DNA of 64,000 nt, taken from positions 36,110,901-36,174,900 of the forward strand of contig CM049317.1 in NCBI GenBank assembly GCA_026874595.1, in the 5' to 3' direction. Positions 1 through 9,146 of the stretch are shown here, in pieces. Both the position numbers and the translations under genes were made by a program. Numbering within the stretch: the first letter of the stretch is position 1; each line of letters begins with the position of its first letter. This stretch comes from Sipunculus nudus. Lineage: Eukaryota; Annelida; Sipuncula; Golfingiida; Sipunculidae. Below the pieces are notes generated by a model. It did not search any database. It was not told where the DNA came from and was given only the letters and a program-made list of their open reading frames with translations.

Positions 1-149
1 CCAAAGGGTTCTTTGACGCAATGAGGGTTCTTTATACTACATGTGTGGGGTTCTTTGAAGAATCGGGAGATGTATATATTCGTCTGATTTAGTTTTAGAA
101 AGGTCCATACTGTAAACAATACAAGTTATTTAAAAGAAACAACTCACAC

Positions 150-174
150 GTATATATACACACATATATATATA

Positions 175-211
<37 letters not shown>
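150..211. repeat. TA microsatellite
   Basis: Nearly pure alternating TA with a single GC interruption near 176. Confidence 0.9.
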
Positions 212-213
<2 letters not shown>

Positions 214-532
214 TGCAATGCCCAAATCTTACACATTTATATATGCATATGTCATGCAAATATTATATAACTTGTCTATTCCTATTATAAGAGTCCGAAC
301 TGCTTAATATGTGGGAATCACAACTGGGCTGGCAAATCAAAGAGATTGCTTTAATGACCATATCTAGAAGGCTGGATCCATACTGTTGACCATCTGGACC
401 TTGCTGAATCTCTCCCAGGGAGGTTGAACGCATGAAACTTGTATGCCTGACATGATTGTATGTACATTTGTATCATCAAACCTGCATTTCCAAAACCAAG
501 TTTGCCTTGACACATATCATCCTGTAAGAATA

Positions 533-627
533 AATATATATATATATATATTATATATATATATATATATAAGAATATATATACATATATATATACATAT
601 ATATATATATACATATATATATATATT
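533..627. repeat. Imperfect TA microsatellite
   Basis: Alternating TA with scattered C and G. Shorter TA patches continue to about 770. Confidence 0.85.
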
Positions 628-1280
628 TAAAATCTGATATAATGTATATGATATAATGTAATATATATATATATATATGATAAAATTTGATATAATATAA
701 AATCTGATTATATATATTATATAAAATCTATGTATTATCTGATGTAATTAATATATATATATATATATTATTTATATAAAATTTTTAGGGAATTTTATTT
801 TTCCCATTTAATTAAGGGAATTAAAACCTGGGAGGTTCAGTGTTTTAGTTATAGCTTATTAACTTTGATGATAATTTTTACAACCACGAGTACAGCATAA
901 CTCTCCCCATTTATTGAAAAACAGCCACTGTGATTGATTAAGGATGAACCACAATGAGATGTATCCTTGTAATCAACTGATCAATTCTTGTTAGGATTGA
1001 CCAAGGGTAATTAAGTACATACAGTTGCTGAAGTGTGTCAGGGAATTTGAAAACATGTGCAAGAAACATGTTTATTCATTCAATAGCCCACATTTTACAG
1101 TAACCATTCAGACAATTTTACATGCATCATCATAAAAGTGACAGAGACAGCCGCCATTTTGATTCCTGTATGTACCAGGATGACCAGCAGTTGAGATTGG
1201 CCCCCATCCTAATGAGGTCAGTCATACAAAACGGGCGCGCAAACCTTGACCAGGCTGACCGTACCCTTCAGTGACTGGCT

Positions 1281-1477
1281 GTGACTGCGCCCCCCGTTGA
1301 CAGACACAATGAAGAGCTAGCAATCTGGGTGAAATACAGTGCTGCATGTGTTAGTCAGGATTTCTGTTCATTATACTACACAACCTTGAAGAAGAAACTT
1401 GCTGAAGCTCAATCGAAGAGACCCATTGCTGAAGCTGAAACTCAAGTGACAAGTGCTGTCGAAACACCATTGCACAT
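1281..1477 (+). CDS. Possible exon, unrecognised product
   Basis: An open frame of about 65 codons ends at a good splice donor (GTAAGTAT at 1478). The composition looks protein-like: charged, lysine- and glutamate-rich, with tryptophan and cysteines. Its true 5' border is unknown; an AG just before 1304 could be an acceptor. It ends two bases into a codon and cannot join the exon at 2903 directly without breaking frame, so another exon would be needed between them. The product is not recognised. Confidence 0.3.
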
Positions 1478-1747
1478 GTAAGTATAATTATTTTCCATTT
1501 CATTTTAGGGTGTAGCCTATTTCAGGAACCACTGAGTTTAAACTACTTGGGTGAATTTCAGCATTGTCACAATATATATGGTGTGACCTTAAGTTTGTTA
1601 GAACTTAATTTTGAAAAAAAATCAGCTGATTACATCTAAAATGGTACATTAAGAGTACGAAAGTGTTACAGGCCATTTGACATTCATCTCCAGGTCGAAT
1701 CGTGCATACCTACGGTGTTTTGAATTCACCTGCTATTTTTTCCCATT

Positions 1748-1770
1748 GAGATATATATTTATATATTATA

Positions 1771-1825
<55 letters not shown>
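1748..1825. repeat. TA microsatellite
   Basis: Long uninterrupted alternating TA after a short ATATTTATAT lead-in. Confidence 0.9.
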
Positions 1826-1827
<2 letters not shown>

Positions 1828-1959
1828 TGATACATAATAGGCTATTTGTTTAGGTCAGTTAACTGGAGTAGAAGGTGACGAGATGGTGGCCCATAATTTT
1901 AACACAAGTGAAACACAATTAACAGCCCACGCCTGCAACGTGGTAAGGTCTTCTCACAG

Positions 1960-1975
1960 CCCCCCCCCCCCCCCC
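1960..1975. repeat. C16 homopolymer
   Basis: Sixteen consecutive C followed by an AACACACACA tract. Confidence 0.9.
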
Positions 1976-2165
1976 AACACACACATATCAACAGCACTGC
2001 AGCAGCAATGTCTGACCCCAGCTAACAATAACTTGTCCCACATAATGTGTTAGCTGGCCAAGAACTACTGCAATGTTTACTGACAAAGGCTAAATAATTA
2101 ATGTGCAAACAAGCTCGGGGTTTATCTAATTGGATATCATTTCTTTAGCCAGTGACTTACATATT

Positions 2166-2238
2166 GCCCCATCCCTGATTCATAGAACACAGGCTTTAGA
2201 GTGTTTTCAAAAGTGTTTTTTTTGGGGGGGGGGGGCGC

Positions 2239-2240
<2 letters not shown>
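2166..2240. repeat. Direct repeat copy 1 with G-run, flanked by a TA microsatellite
   Basis: Starts GCCCCATCCCTGATTCATAG and runs through TTTTCAAAAGTG into a G12 run. A close copy lies at 2701-2790. The TA tract 2238-2294 follows directly. Confidence 0.75.

Positions 2241-2294
<54 letters not shown>
2238..2294. repeat. TA microsatellite
   Basis: Alternating TA with one G interruption, following the G-run. Confidence 0.9.
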
Positions 2295-2296
<2 letters not shown>

Positions 2297-2636
2297 CTAT
2301 TACCATGGTTGGGTCCTATTACAGGTGTTCTATTATATTACTATTACAACTATTTACTTCTATTACTGTTACTATTACTTTACTTTCAAAAAGTGATATA
2401 TGTATTGCTGACCTTACTTTTTACATTACCTCACCCCATGTCTTGTAGGTAAAACTTAAATTTTAATGTATAATTATATTGTAATTTTTTGTAATATTCA
2501 ATATTTGTCTTTAATTAAAAATGAAAAGTAAATATAATTAAATCCTTAATTCAGTACAAATGAGGTTTCTGTTGCAATTAATAAGCACATTTTGGCCAAT
2601 TTCTAGCTAGTTCATGATCAGTACAACATAAACACG

Positions 2637-2637
<1 letters not shown>

Positions 2638-2700
<63 letters not shown>
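2638..2700. repeat. TA microsatellite
   Basis: About 60 bases of pure alternating TA. Confidence 0.9.
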
Positions 2701-2790
2701 GACCCCATCTCTGATTCATAGAACATAGTCTTTGGAGCGTTTTCAAAAGTGTGTGTGTGTGGGGGGGGGGGCGTGGAGGGGGGCGCATAT
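2701..2790. repeat. Direct repeat copy 2 with GT-run and G-run
   Basis: Matches 2166-2240 apart from scattered substitutions and a (GT)n stretch where copy 1 has T8. Both copies sit beside TA tracts, so a short segment with its microsatellite appears to have been duplicated. Confidence 0.75.
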
Positions 2791-2902
2791 TTATATATAA
2801 CTTCCCAATAAACTCCTCATCACTTTTGACAAAAGTTAACAAAAGCCCATAGTACTTCATGGTTACATATTTTATCGTTATATATCGTTCTTTTGCTTTC
2901 AG

Positions 2903-3608
2903 AACTGAAGCTTGCAGCTGCCACACTTCTGCTGCCATCCCTCTTCCATGAAAAGGAGTCACTCATGTACTCGGCAGAAAAGGTAGGGTGTCACTCTATG
3001 CCCTTGCTTTATTTCAAGTCCAGTTAAATATTTGTTTTGGAATATCTCATATCACGATTTTTTTCTGCTTAATAAATGTCTTGAAATGTTTATTGAATCC
3101 TCTCAGTTAAAGACCAACACACGTAAAACAGAATGGGTGAGTTTGAAAGAAAATATAAATTCGAGGTAAAACAGCTGCAAAATAAAGTATGTACCTAGAG
3201 GATTAATCATGCTCAACATTATGATGCGAAAACATAAAGCATCTTAAACAAATCCATCGGAGTGCAAAATCTTAATTTTCACAGAGAGAAACCCACATTA
3301 TTAGATGAACCAATATGCTTGTGCGTTCTGACTTATGTATTATATTAATACTATTTTTATATTTGTAGGAGGCAGACAACTGTGTCACACCCACGATTTT
3401 GCAGAAAGGAGAAAATCCCCTCATATGCAAGAGAGCCTCTTTGGCCATGGACGCGGTTATCATAGTCAAAGAAATGGACATGGATATTAGCTATGCTGTG
3501 TCTTTATTGTTTGCAGCATACTACGTGTATGGAATTGAATATCCGAAACAGCTGAAAAATACTTTGCAGTTCCTCGAACACTTCATATTATCTTATGCCA
3601 GCTGCTGA
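2903..3608 (+). CDS. 3' exons of a spliced gene inside the CACTA-like element
   Basis: Three exons join in frame: 2903-2982 (two bases plus 26 codons), 3107-3136 (10 codons) and 3369-3608 (79 codons plus TGA). Acceptors are CTTTCAG, CCTCTCAG and TTGTAG; donors are GTAGGG and GTGAGT. The last two junctions fall between codons. The last exon ends in a hydrophobic, aromatic stretch with the motif YGIEYPKQLKNTLQF. I recall this type of C-terminus from uncharacterised multicopy proteins of fish and invertebrates, some labelled SAM-domain-containing, but I cannot confirm the match. No catalytic motif is visible. Upstream exons are missing or unresolved. It may be an accessory or captured gene carried by the transposon. 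Confidence 0.5.
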
Positions 3609-4227
3609 AAGGAGAGATCCGACCGATTCGGTGCTCAGGATGCATGGTTGCCTGACCAGTCAGATCAAGAAGCATATTTTTTCATATCTCCGCCAAGCGG
3701 CGGCTTTATGTTTTCTTATTAGCAACATTACTAAAAAACAATATTCACCCATTGTGATAAAAGGCAGCTCGGCAATGATCGGCAGTGAATAACCTCGGAA
3801 TGAGTGCTTTATGGGTTATACAGCACAATTGATTGCACAAGGCCGTAGGTAGTGAGGATATGGCCATGCGAGTGGTTACGTAACAGACTTGACTCCACAG
3901 AGAACAATGAAGTCACTCCACGTGCTGTTTCTTTTAAATATGTTATTAAGTCGACGTACAGCATGAGGGCCATTTTAATTAAGGCTTAATTTTGCAATTC
4001 TAACAAAGCTAATGAGCTGCCTTGATGGTTGTCAGCGCTGTATGAGCACATTTCTAATTAATTAATAAAATAAATATTTTGATATACATTGTAGTTACTT
4101 TTTTCAGAAACTAACTGAACAAGACCCTGGATCATAATACTTTCCCTATGATTTTGTATTTTGCTATATGGAACTACAAGAACCAATTCAGGACGACCTG
4201 ATACCCGGGAATAATGGTACAAGAAAG
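3609..4227. other. Element interior, non-coding
   Basis: No supported exon or RNA gene. A short open frame runs over 3595-3792 but lacks splice or coding support. AT-rich toward 4080. Confidence 0.5.
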
Positions 4228-4631
4228 TTATGAACAGTGGAATTAACGTACCTTTTAAGGACCAATATCAACCATATTCAGAACTATAAAGAATCTAAAG
4301 AACCCCATCGATTCTTATGAAGAACCAAATGTACCATTAAAAGAACCCATAAGAGCTTGTAAAGACCCCTATAAAGAACCCTAAGGATTCATATAAAGAA
4401 CCCAAAAAAATCACTAAGAACCCTTAAGAGAACCCGTCATAGGGTTCTTTAAAAGAACCCCCGGTTATGGTTCTTTCAAAGAACCCTTAAGAACCCTTCA
4501 AAGAACCCTCCATGGGGTTCTTTAAAAGAACCCTGGATAGGGTTCTTTCAAAGAACCCGTAGGGGTTCTGCTATTGGGACAAGCCAAAGAACCCCTAGGG
4601 GTTCCATAAAGAACCTTTTTTGCTAAGAGTG
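4228..4631. repeat. Subterminal AAAGAACC/GGTTCTTT repeat cluster and right terminus
   Basis: Short motifs repeat every 12-30 bases. Several form near-perfect hairpins, for example around 4440-4460 and 4515-4535, where GGGTTCTTT is followed by AAAGAACCC. The cluster stops at the TAAGAGTG terminus. The three motifs at 1-60 are the opposite arm. Confidence 0.7.
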
Positions 4632-5096
4632 TAGAAAGTATGACTAAAACAGTAAAATAAATATATTAATACCTCTCAGCACGCTCAGTACTGATTTTGA
4701 AGGAGAGTTGGTGCATTATGTGTAATTCCATCTTGTTAACTATATTATTCTTACATTTCAATGTGATAATGGTAAACTATTCCAGCAATCCACAATATAT
4801 CTGAATCCCTTCCACGGGCATCTGACAGCTACGAATAAATGAGAGATAGACACCATTCCGCTTTAAATAATATGACTCTGTAGAAAGTAATATTAGTCGT
4901 AGTTGCATCTGGCAAAGAATTTAGAAAAATGTGATAGAGTCTCTGTTTGGAGGACATAATGGTGGGGACCTTTTCTTAATTTAATCGGAATATTTTCCAT
5001 ATCTGTTTTTGTGAAGATTTAACAAAAGTGTAACCAGTATTTAATTAATGCAAAGAATTCCTGCATGAGCCCTATATCAGATCTACGGTTCGCACA
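4632..5096. other. Unique AT-rich DNA, no gene seen
   Basis: Lies between the transposon end and the tRNA-Lys remnant. No repeats, RNA gene or credible exon found. Confidence 0.5.
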
Positions 5097-5154
5097 GCCC
5101 GGCTAGCTCAGTCGGTAGAGCATGAGACTCTTAATCTCAGGGTCGTGGGCGTTG
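5097..5154 (+). pseudogene. tRNA-Lys(CUU) truncated in the T arm
   Basis: Acceptor 5' strand GCCCGGC, D arm (GCTC...GAGC), anticodon arm TGAGA-CTCTTAA-TCTCA and variable loop GGGTC are all normal for animal tRNA-Lys(CUU). After the first T-stem strand GTGGG the sequence jumps to CGTTG, losing the T loop and box B, and then runs into a T8 stretch. Without box B and the 3' acceptor strand it should not make a tRNA. It may be a broken gene or the head of a tRNA-Lys-derived SINE. Confidence 0.8.
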
Positions 5155-5289
5155 TAATTTTTTTTCAATTTTATTCTCTCTGGTTCTTCCTTTGAAACTG
5201 TCACTACCAACAAAAGGAAGTTCTCTCACCTAATCGTTTTACAAGTAAACGCGTTAATGGTTCTCGACAAAAGATGTTTTTAGGCAATT

Positions 5290-5490
5290 TTTTGGGCCAG
5301 GACAGCTGAGGGGCAAACCGCTTGGCTCTCTCCTCTGGCGAACCGGGATCGATCTCAGGCCTGGCTATGAGAGTGGGTTTTAGTTGCCAGTCGAAGGCCG
5401 GTGGTTTTCTCCAGGAACTCCGGTGTCCAGACTCCAGACTACCGAACGCCATCACCGGAGCCATGGACAGTGCTTCCATTAGTTATAATA
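5290..5490. repeat. SINE-like scrap
   Basis: Contains a box-B-like segment near 5335-5355 and the phrase TTTTCTCCAGGAACTCCGGT, similar to a conserved segment seen in many marine-invertebrate interspersed repeats. Ends and target duplications are not visible. It sits immediately before the array edge. Confidence 0.3.
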
Positions 5491-6208
5491 ACTATTTGTA
5501 CAATCCGTTTATTCTGTAGTGCTTGATACTTTTCATCAACGTTCTTTCAGCTAATATGTTTCTGTTCACTGCCTGAGAACAGATTTGATTCGCATCACCA
5601 AATTTTTTTTGGCAATACTAATGAAAAATATTCATGACATGCCAATGTTTCGATCGGAGGCCGCCGCCCAGAAACAAAAAGCAACCGTATTCTTAACAGG
5701 AAATTTATTCATTCAGAGGAACGTCGGAATCCACAAGCATGTAAGAGCCAGTAATACTGGCTAAGTGAGAAATCAGAAGAAGCAGCGGCTTAAATAAATA
5801 GCGGCTATAAATGAACATAGCTATAACAACATACACCGAAGACCTGAGCACTCTAAAAGATACTCCAGCTGACGGTAGTAAATAACTTAGTGATTTGCTG
5901 TGAGGAGTAGCCGAATGGGGACCAACTTTACAAAGTGGGCTTATATTTGGCGTATGACACATTTTTTTACTGTGGCGCCATCCACGTATTCACCCGCGTG
6001 GTTTTCTTTTCCGTCTGCTTTGTCTGCTTGGTATAATACAACTTTATCCGCTGGTATTTTTAGCAATATTGATCAAGCAAACCTTAGTACCTGTCACAGG
6101 TTTATATTTATACTGGGTTAACGGCACCACATAATTGAGTGCATGTTCTTTTTGGAAAGAAAAATAAAAGTATGAAAACTGACAGAATTGGGATATATTA
6201 AGATATTT

Positions 6209-6215
6209 AAAAAAA
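6209..6215 (-). terminator. Pol III terminator of tRNA-Ala(CGC)
   Basis: A7 on the plus strand, i.e. T7 downstream of the minus-strand gene. An equivalent T5-T8 run follows every Ala-CGC copy. Confidence 0.8.
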
Positions 6216-6219
6216 TCGC

Positions 6220-6291
6220 TGGAGATGCCGGGGATTGAACCCGGGGCCTCACACATGCGAAGCGTGCGCTCTACCACTGAGCTACATCCCC
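6220..6291 (-). tRNA. tRNA-Ala(CGC), standard form, unit 1
   Basis: Complete 72-nt cloverleaf: acceptor GGGGATG/CATCTCC with the G3:U70 pair that marks alanine tRNAs, D stem GCTC/GAGC, anticodon loop TTCGCAT, T stem CCGGG/CCCGG with loop TTCAATC, discriminator A. Box A and box B are intact. This is the reference for the group. Confidence 0.95.
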
Positions 6292-6525
6292 ACCTACTAA
6301 GCATTGCAAATGACACTTTCAGCTTGAATTCAAATGTTCCGTTTCCAAAACATAAATACGAATCTAGTATATATTTAACAGGAGTGTTGCGTAATTCATG
6401 ATCCAGAACGGATATTTTCTGGCGTACATACATTCTCATCGATTTTATCTTACTGGCGTGACACTAAGCAGGTTGTATTGGCCAAAAAATGGGATTTTCA
6501 TGGAAGGCGGAGAGAATAACAAATC

Positions 6526-6529
6526 AAAA
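6526..6529 (-). terminator. Pol III terminator after the Ser-Ala(UGC) pair
   Basis: T4 on the minus strand 6 nt past Ala-UGC. It is the first T-run reached when reading from Ser through Ala-UGC. Confidence 0.7.
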
Positions 6530-6534
6530 GAACA

Positions 6535-6606
6535 TGGAGATGCCGGGGATTGAACCCGGGGCCTCACACATGCAAAGAAGGCGCTCTACCACTGAGCTAC
6601 ATCCCC
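6535..6606 (-). pseudogene. tRNA-Ala(UGC) with broken anticodon stem, unit 1
   Basis: Anticodon loop TTTGCAT is kept, but three substitutions turn the 5' side of the anticodon stem from CACGC to CCTTC, so it no longer pairs with GTGTG. The rest matches the standard copy. Confidence 0.8.
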
Positions 6607-6611
6607 AGGAA

Positions 6612-6693
6612 CGACGAGGATGGGATTCGAACCCACGCGGGCAGAGCCCATTGGATTAGCAGTCCAACGCCTTAACCACTCGGCCACCTCGTC
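6612..6693 (-). tRNA. tRNA-Ser(GCU), standard form, unit 1
   Basis: 82-nt class II tRNA: acceptor GACGAGG/CCTCGTC, anticodon loop CTGCTAA, 14-nt variable arm TGGGCTCTGCCCGC, T loop TTCGAAT, discriminator G. Only 5 nt separate its 3' end from the 5' end of Ala-UGC downstream, with no T-run between. Confidence 0.95.
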
Positions 6694-6802
6694 AGATATT
6701 TGCCCAGTGGTTAGTGAACAAAGAGTGATGCCAAATAAAACGACTGGTTTAAGATTTGTAAATCAATGCCTCTATTGGATCCCATATTACTGGTAAACGT
6801 AA

Positions 6803-6892
6803 CCCGTGATAGCTCAGCTGGTAGAGCGGAGGACTGTAGTGGCGACATGGGCAGCTATCCTTAGGTCACCGGTTCGATTCCGGTTCGCGGGA
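6803..6892 (+). tRNA. tRNA-Tyr(GUA) with 17-nt intron, unit 1
   Basis: Acceptor CCCGTGA/TCGCGGG, D stem GCTC/GAGC, anticodon stem GAGGA/TCCTT and loop CTGTAGA interrupted after base 37 by a 17-nt intron, TGGCGACATGGGCAGCT, at the usual tRNA intron site. T arm ACCGG-TTCGATT-CCGGT, discriminator A. The intron is required reading, since animal tRNA-Tyr genes normally carry one. Confidence 0.95.
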
Positions 6893-8140
6893 ACTTTTTC
6901 ATCAGTGTCGGCATCATTGTAGCAAGTGTTTCCATTTATTTTACACACGTCTTTTAAGCTCATACGTCTCTGTTCATTCCGGCGTGAGATCTTTAGTTTT
7001 TTTCACGATGGGAACCCAAAATACTTTAACACTGTCAAAATTTCGGCAGCGGCCGGCATTTATTTCAAAGTTCTTTGTAATGATCTGCGCCCTTAAACTG
7101 GTTCTCCCTATCAATATGTTTGTGCGTCTTGCTCAGAAAACGTAAAGCCGCTTCAAGAGGCAATATTAACCGGTACATTAAGCTCTAGCCCCATATTTAG
7201 TAATGATGGACAAAAGAGAATTAGTTTATTGTCTACACCCGCCACCCGCTCGTGACCCGTCTCTCTCAGCCGGTGTGTTCTTGGAATTTCGGCGCCAACT
7301 GCCTGTTTTCAACATAATGTTTGCCTTTGTTATGTAAACAGTCATGTTTGACAATTTGTATATTACTTTGTTCATAGAGATGTCGAGCAACCATGTCTGA
7401 TGGAATATGAGGATCAGGCACATGTTTGTTTATTCTGTAGTGTTTGATACTTTTCATCAACGTTCTTTCAGCTCATATGTTTCTGTTCACTTCCTGAGAA
7501 CAGATTTGATTCGCATCACCCAAATTTTTTTTGGCATGCTAATGAAAAATATTCGTGACATGCCAATGTTTCGATCGGAAGCCGCCGCCCAGAAACAAAA
7601 AGCAACCGTATTCTGAACAGGAAATTTACTCATTCAGAGGAACGTCGGAATTCACAAGCATGTAAGAGCCAGTAATACTGGCTAAGTGAGAAAGCAGAAG
7701 AAGCAGCGGCTTAAATAAATAGCGGCTATAAATGAACATAGCTATAACAACATACACCGAAGACCTGAGCACTCTAAAAGATACTCCAGCTGACGGTAGT
7801 AAATTACTTAGTGATTTGCTGTGAGAAGTAGCCGAATGGGGACCAACTTTACAAAGTGGGCTTATATTTGGCGTTTGACACATTTTTTTTACTGTGGCGC
7901 CATCTATGTATTCACCCGCGTGGTTTTCTTTTCCGTCTGCTATGTCTGCTTGGTATCATACAACTTTGGTCGCTGGTATTTTTAGCAATATTGATCAAGC
8001 AAACCTTAGTACCTGTCACAGGTTTATATTTATACTGGGTTAACGGCACCACATAATTGAGTGTATGTTCTTTTTGGAAAGAAAAATAAAAGTATGAAAA
8101 CTGACAGAAATGGGATGTATTAAGATATTTAAAAAATCCC
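6893..8140. other. Representative inter-tRNA spacer of the array unit
   Basis: The same 1.25-kb stretch separates each Tyr gene from the next Ala-CGC gene across the array. It contains the Tyr terminator, several short open frames with no protein signature, a perfect 8-bp-arm hairpin (AGCCAGTA-A-TACTGGCT, at 5746-5762 in the first unit) and a TATAAAT-containing stretch. No tRNA, 5S rRNA or spliceosomal RNA was recognised in it. Confidence 0.7.
6895..6899 (+). terminator. Pol III terminator of tRNA-Tyr
   Basis: T5 two bases after the discriminator. Present after every Tyr copy. Confidence 0.85.
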
Positions 8141-8212
8141 TGGAGATGCCGGGGATTGAACGGGGGGCCTAACACATGCGAAGCGTGCGCTCTACCACTG
8201 AGCTACATCCCC
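8141..8212 (-). tRNA. tRNA-Ala(CGC), D form, first of a duplicated pair, unit 2
   Basis: T stem carries two C-C mismatches and base pair 27-43 is C-U, so folding is weakened. Duplicated with flanks 332 bp downstream. Confidence 0.75.
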
Positions 8213-8472
8213 ACCTACTTAGCATTGCAAATGACACTTTCAGCTTGAATTCGAATGTTCCGTTTCCAAAACATAAATACGAATCTAGTATATATTTAAC
8301 AGGAGTGTTGCGTAATTCATGATCCAGAACGGATATTTTCTGGCGTACATACATTCTCATCGATTTTATCTTAATTATCTTAACATAATTGAGTGTATGT
8401 TCTTTTTGGAAAGAAAAATAAAAGTATGAAAACTGACAGAAATGGGATGTATTAAGATATTTAAAAAATCCC

Positions 8473-8544
8473 TGGAGATGCCGGGGATTGAACGGGGGGC
8501 CTAACACATGCGAAGCGTGCGCTCTACCACTGAGCTACATCCCC
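8473..8544 (-). tRNA. tRNA-Ala(CGC), D form, second of the pair, unit 2
   Basis: Identical to the copy at 8141, including the same T-stem defects. Confidence 0.75.
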
Positions 8545-8787
8545 ACCTACTTAGCATTGCAAATGACACTTTCAGCTTGAATTCGAATGTTCCGTTTCCA
8601 AAACATAAATACGAATCTAGTATATATTTAACAGGAGTGTTGCGTAATTCATGATCCAGAACGGATATTTTCTGGCGTACATACATTCTCATCGATTTTA
8701 TCTTACTGGCGTGACACTAAGCAGGTTGTATTGGCCAAAAAATGGGATTTTCATGGAAGGCGGAGAGAATAACAAATCAAAAGAACA

Positions 8788-8859
8788 TGGAGATGCCGGG
8801 GATTGAACCCGGGGCCTCACACATGCAAAGCGTGCGCTCTACCACTGAGCTACATCCCC
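8788..8859 (-). tRNA. tRNA-Ala(UGC), standard form, unit 2
   Basis: Intact 72-nt cloverleaf with G3:U70, anticodon loop TTTGCAT and box B GGTTCAATCCC. Reference for the group; differs from Ala-CGC mainly in the anticodon. Confidence 0.95.
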
Positions 8860-8864
8860 AGGAA

Positions 8865-8946
8865 CGACGAGGATGGGATTCGAACCCACGCGGGCAGAGC
8901 CCATTGGATTAGCAGTCCAACGCCTTAACCACTCGGCCACCTCGTC
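8865..8946 (-). tRNA. tRNA-Ser(GCU), standard, unit 2
   Basis: Matches the unit 1 copy. Confidence 0.95.
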
Positions 8947-9055
8947 AGATATTTGCCCAGTGGTTAGTGAACAAACAGTGATGCCAAATAAAACGACTGG
9001 TTTAAGATTTGTAAATCAATGCCTCTATTGGATCCCATATTACTGGTAAACGTAA

Positions 9056-9146
9056 CCCGTGATAGCTCAGCTGGTAAATCTGGAGGACTGTAGTGGCGAC
9101 ATGGGCAGCTATCCTTAGGTCACCGGTTCGATTCCGGTTCGCGGGA
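9056..9146 (+). pseudogene. tRNA-Tyr(GUA) with damaged D arm, unit 2
   Basis: The 3' side of the D stem reads AATCT instead of GAGCG with one extra base, destroying the D stem and box A context. Intron and T arm are intact. Confidence 0.8.

Larger units (their letters stand above)
1..4631. mobile_element. CACTA/EnSpm-like DNA transposon, left end outside the window
   Basis: Bases 1-60 hold three GGGTTCTTT motifs. Bases 4228-4620 hold about twenty copies of AAAGAACC or its complement, many as back-to-back inverted pairs. The right end, read inward from 4631 on the minus strand, begins CACTCTTA followed by a short A-run and GGTTCTTT. CACTA/EnSpm elements are known for CACT(A) termini and long subterminal regions packed with short direct and inverted motifs, and fish elements with this CACTCTTA...GGTTCTTT start are familiar. 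The left terminus and target duplication are not in the window, so the boundary rests on the right end alone. A gene with introns lies inside (see 2903-3608). It could instead be an unrelated element with similar ends. Confidence 0.6.

Noticed and set aside
351-637. Open frames of tyrosine/isoleucine repeats
   Set aside because: Produced by TA microsatellites.
6044-6439. Recurrent minus-strand open frames containing SSVVERTLRMCEAPGSIPGIS-like text
   Set aside because: They are translations through tRNA-Ala genes. Such phrases are well-known spurious proteins in databases.
7380-7420. Possible box C/D small nucleolar RNA around TCTGATGGAATATGAGGATCAG
   Set aside because: Boxes are imperfect and there is no terminal stem in the required position.
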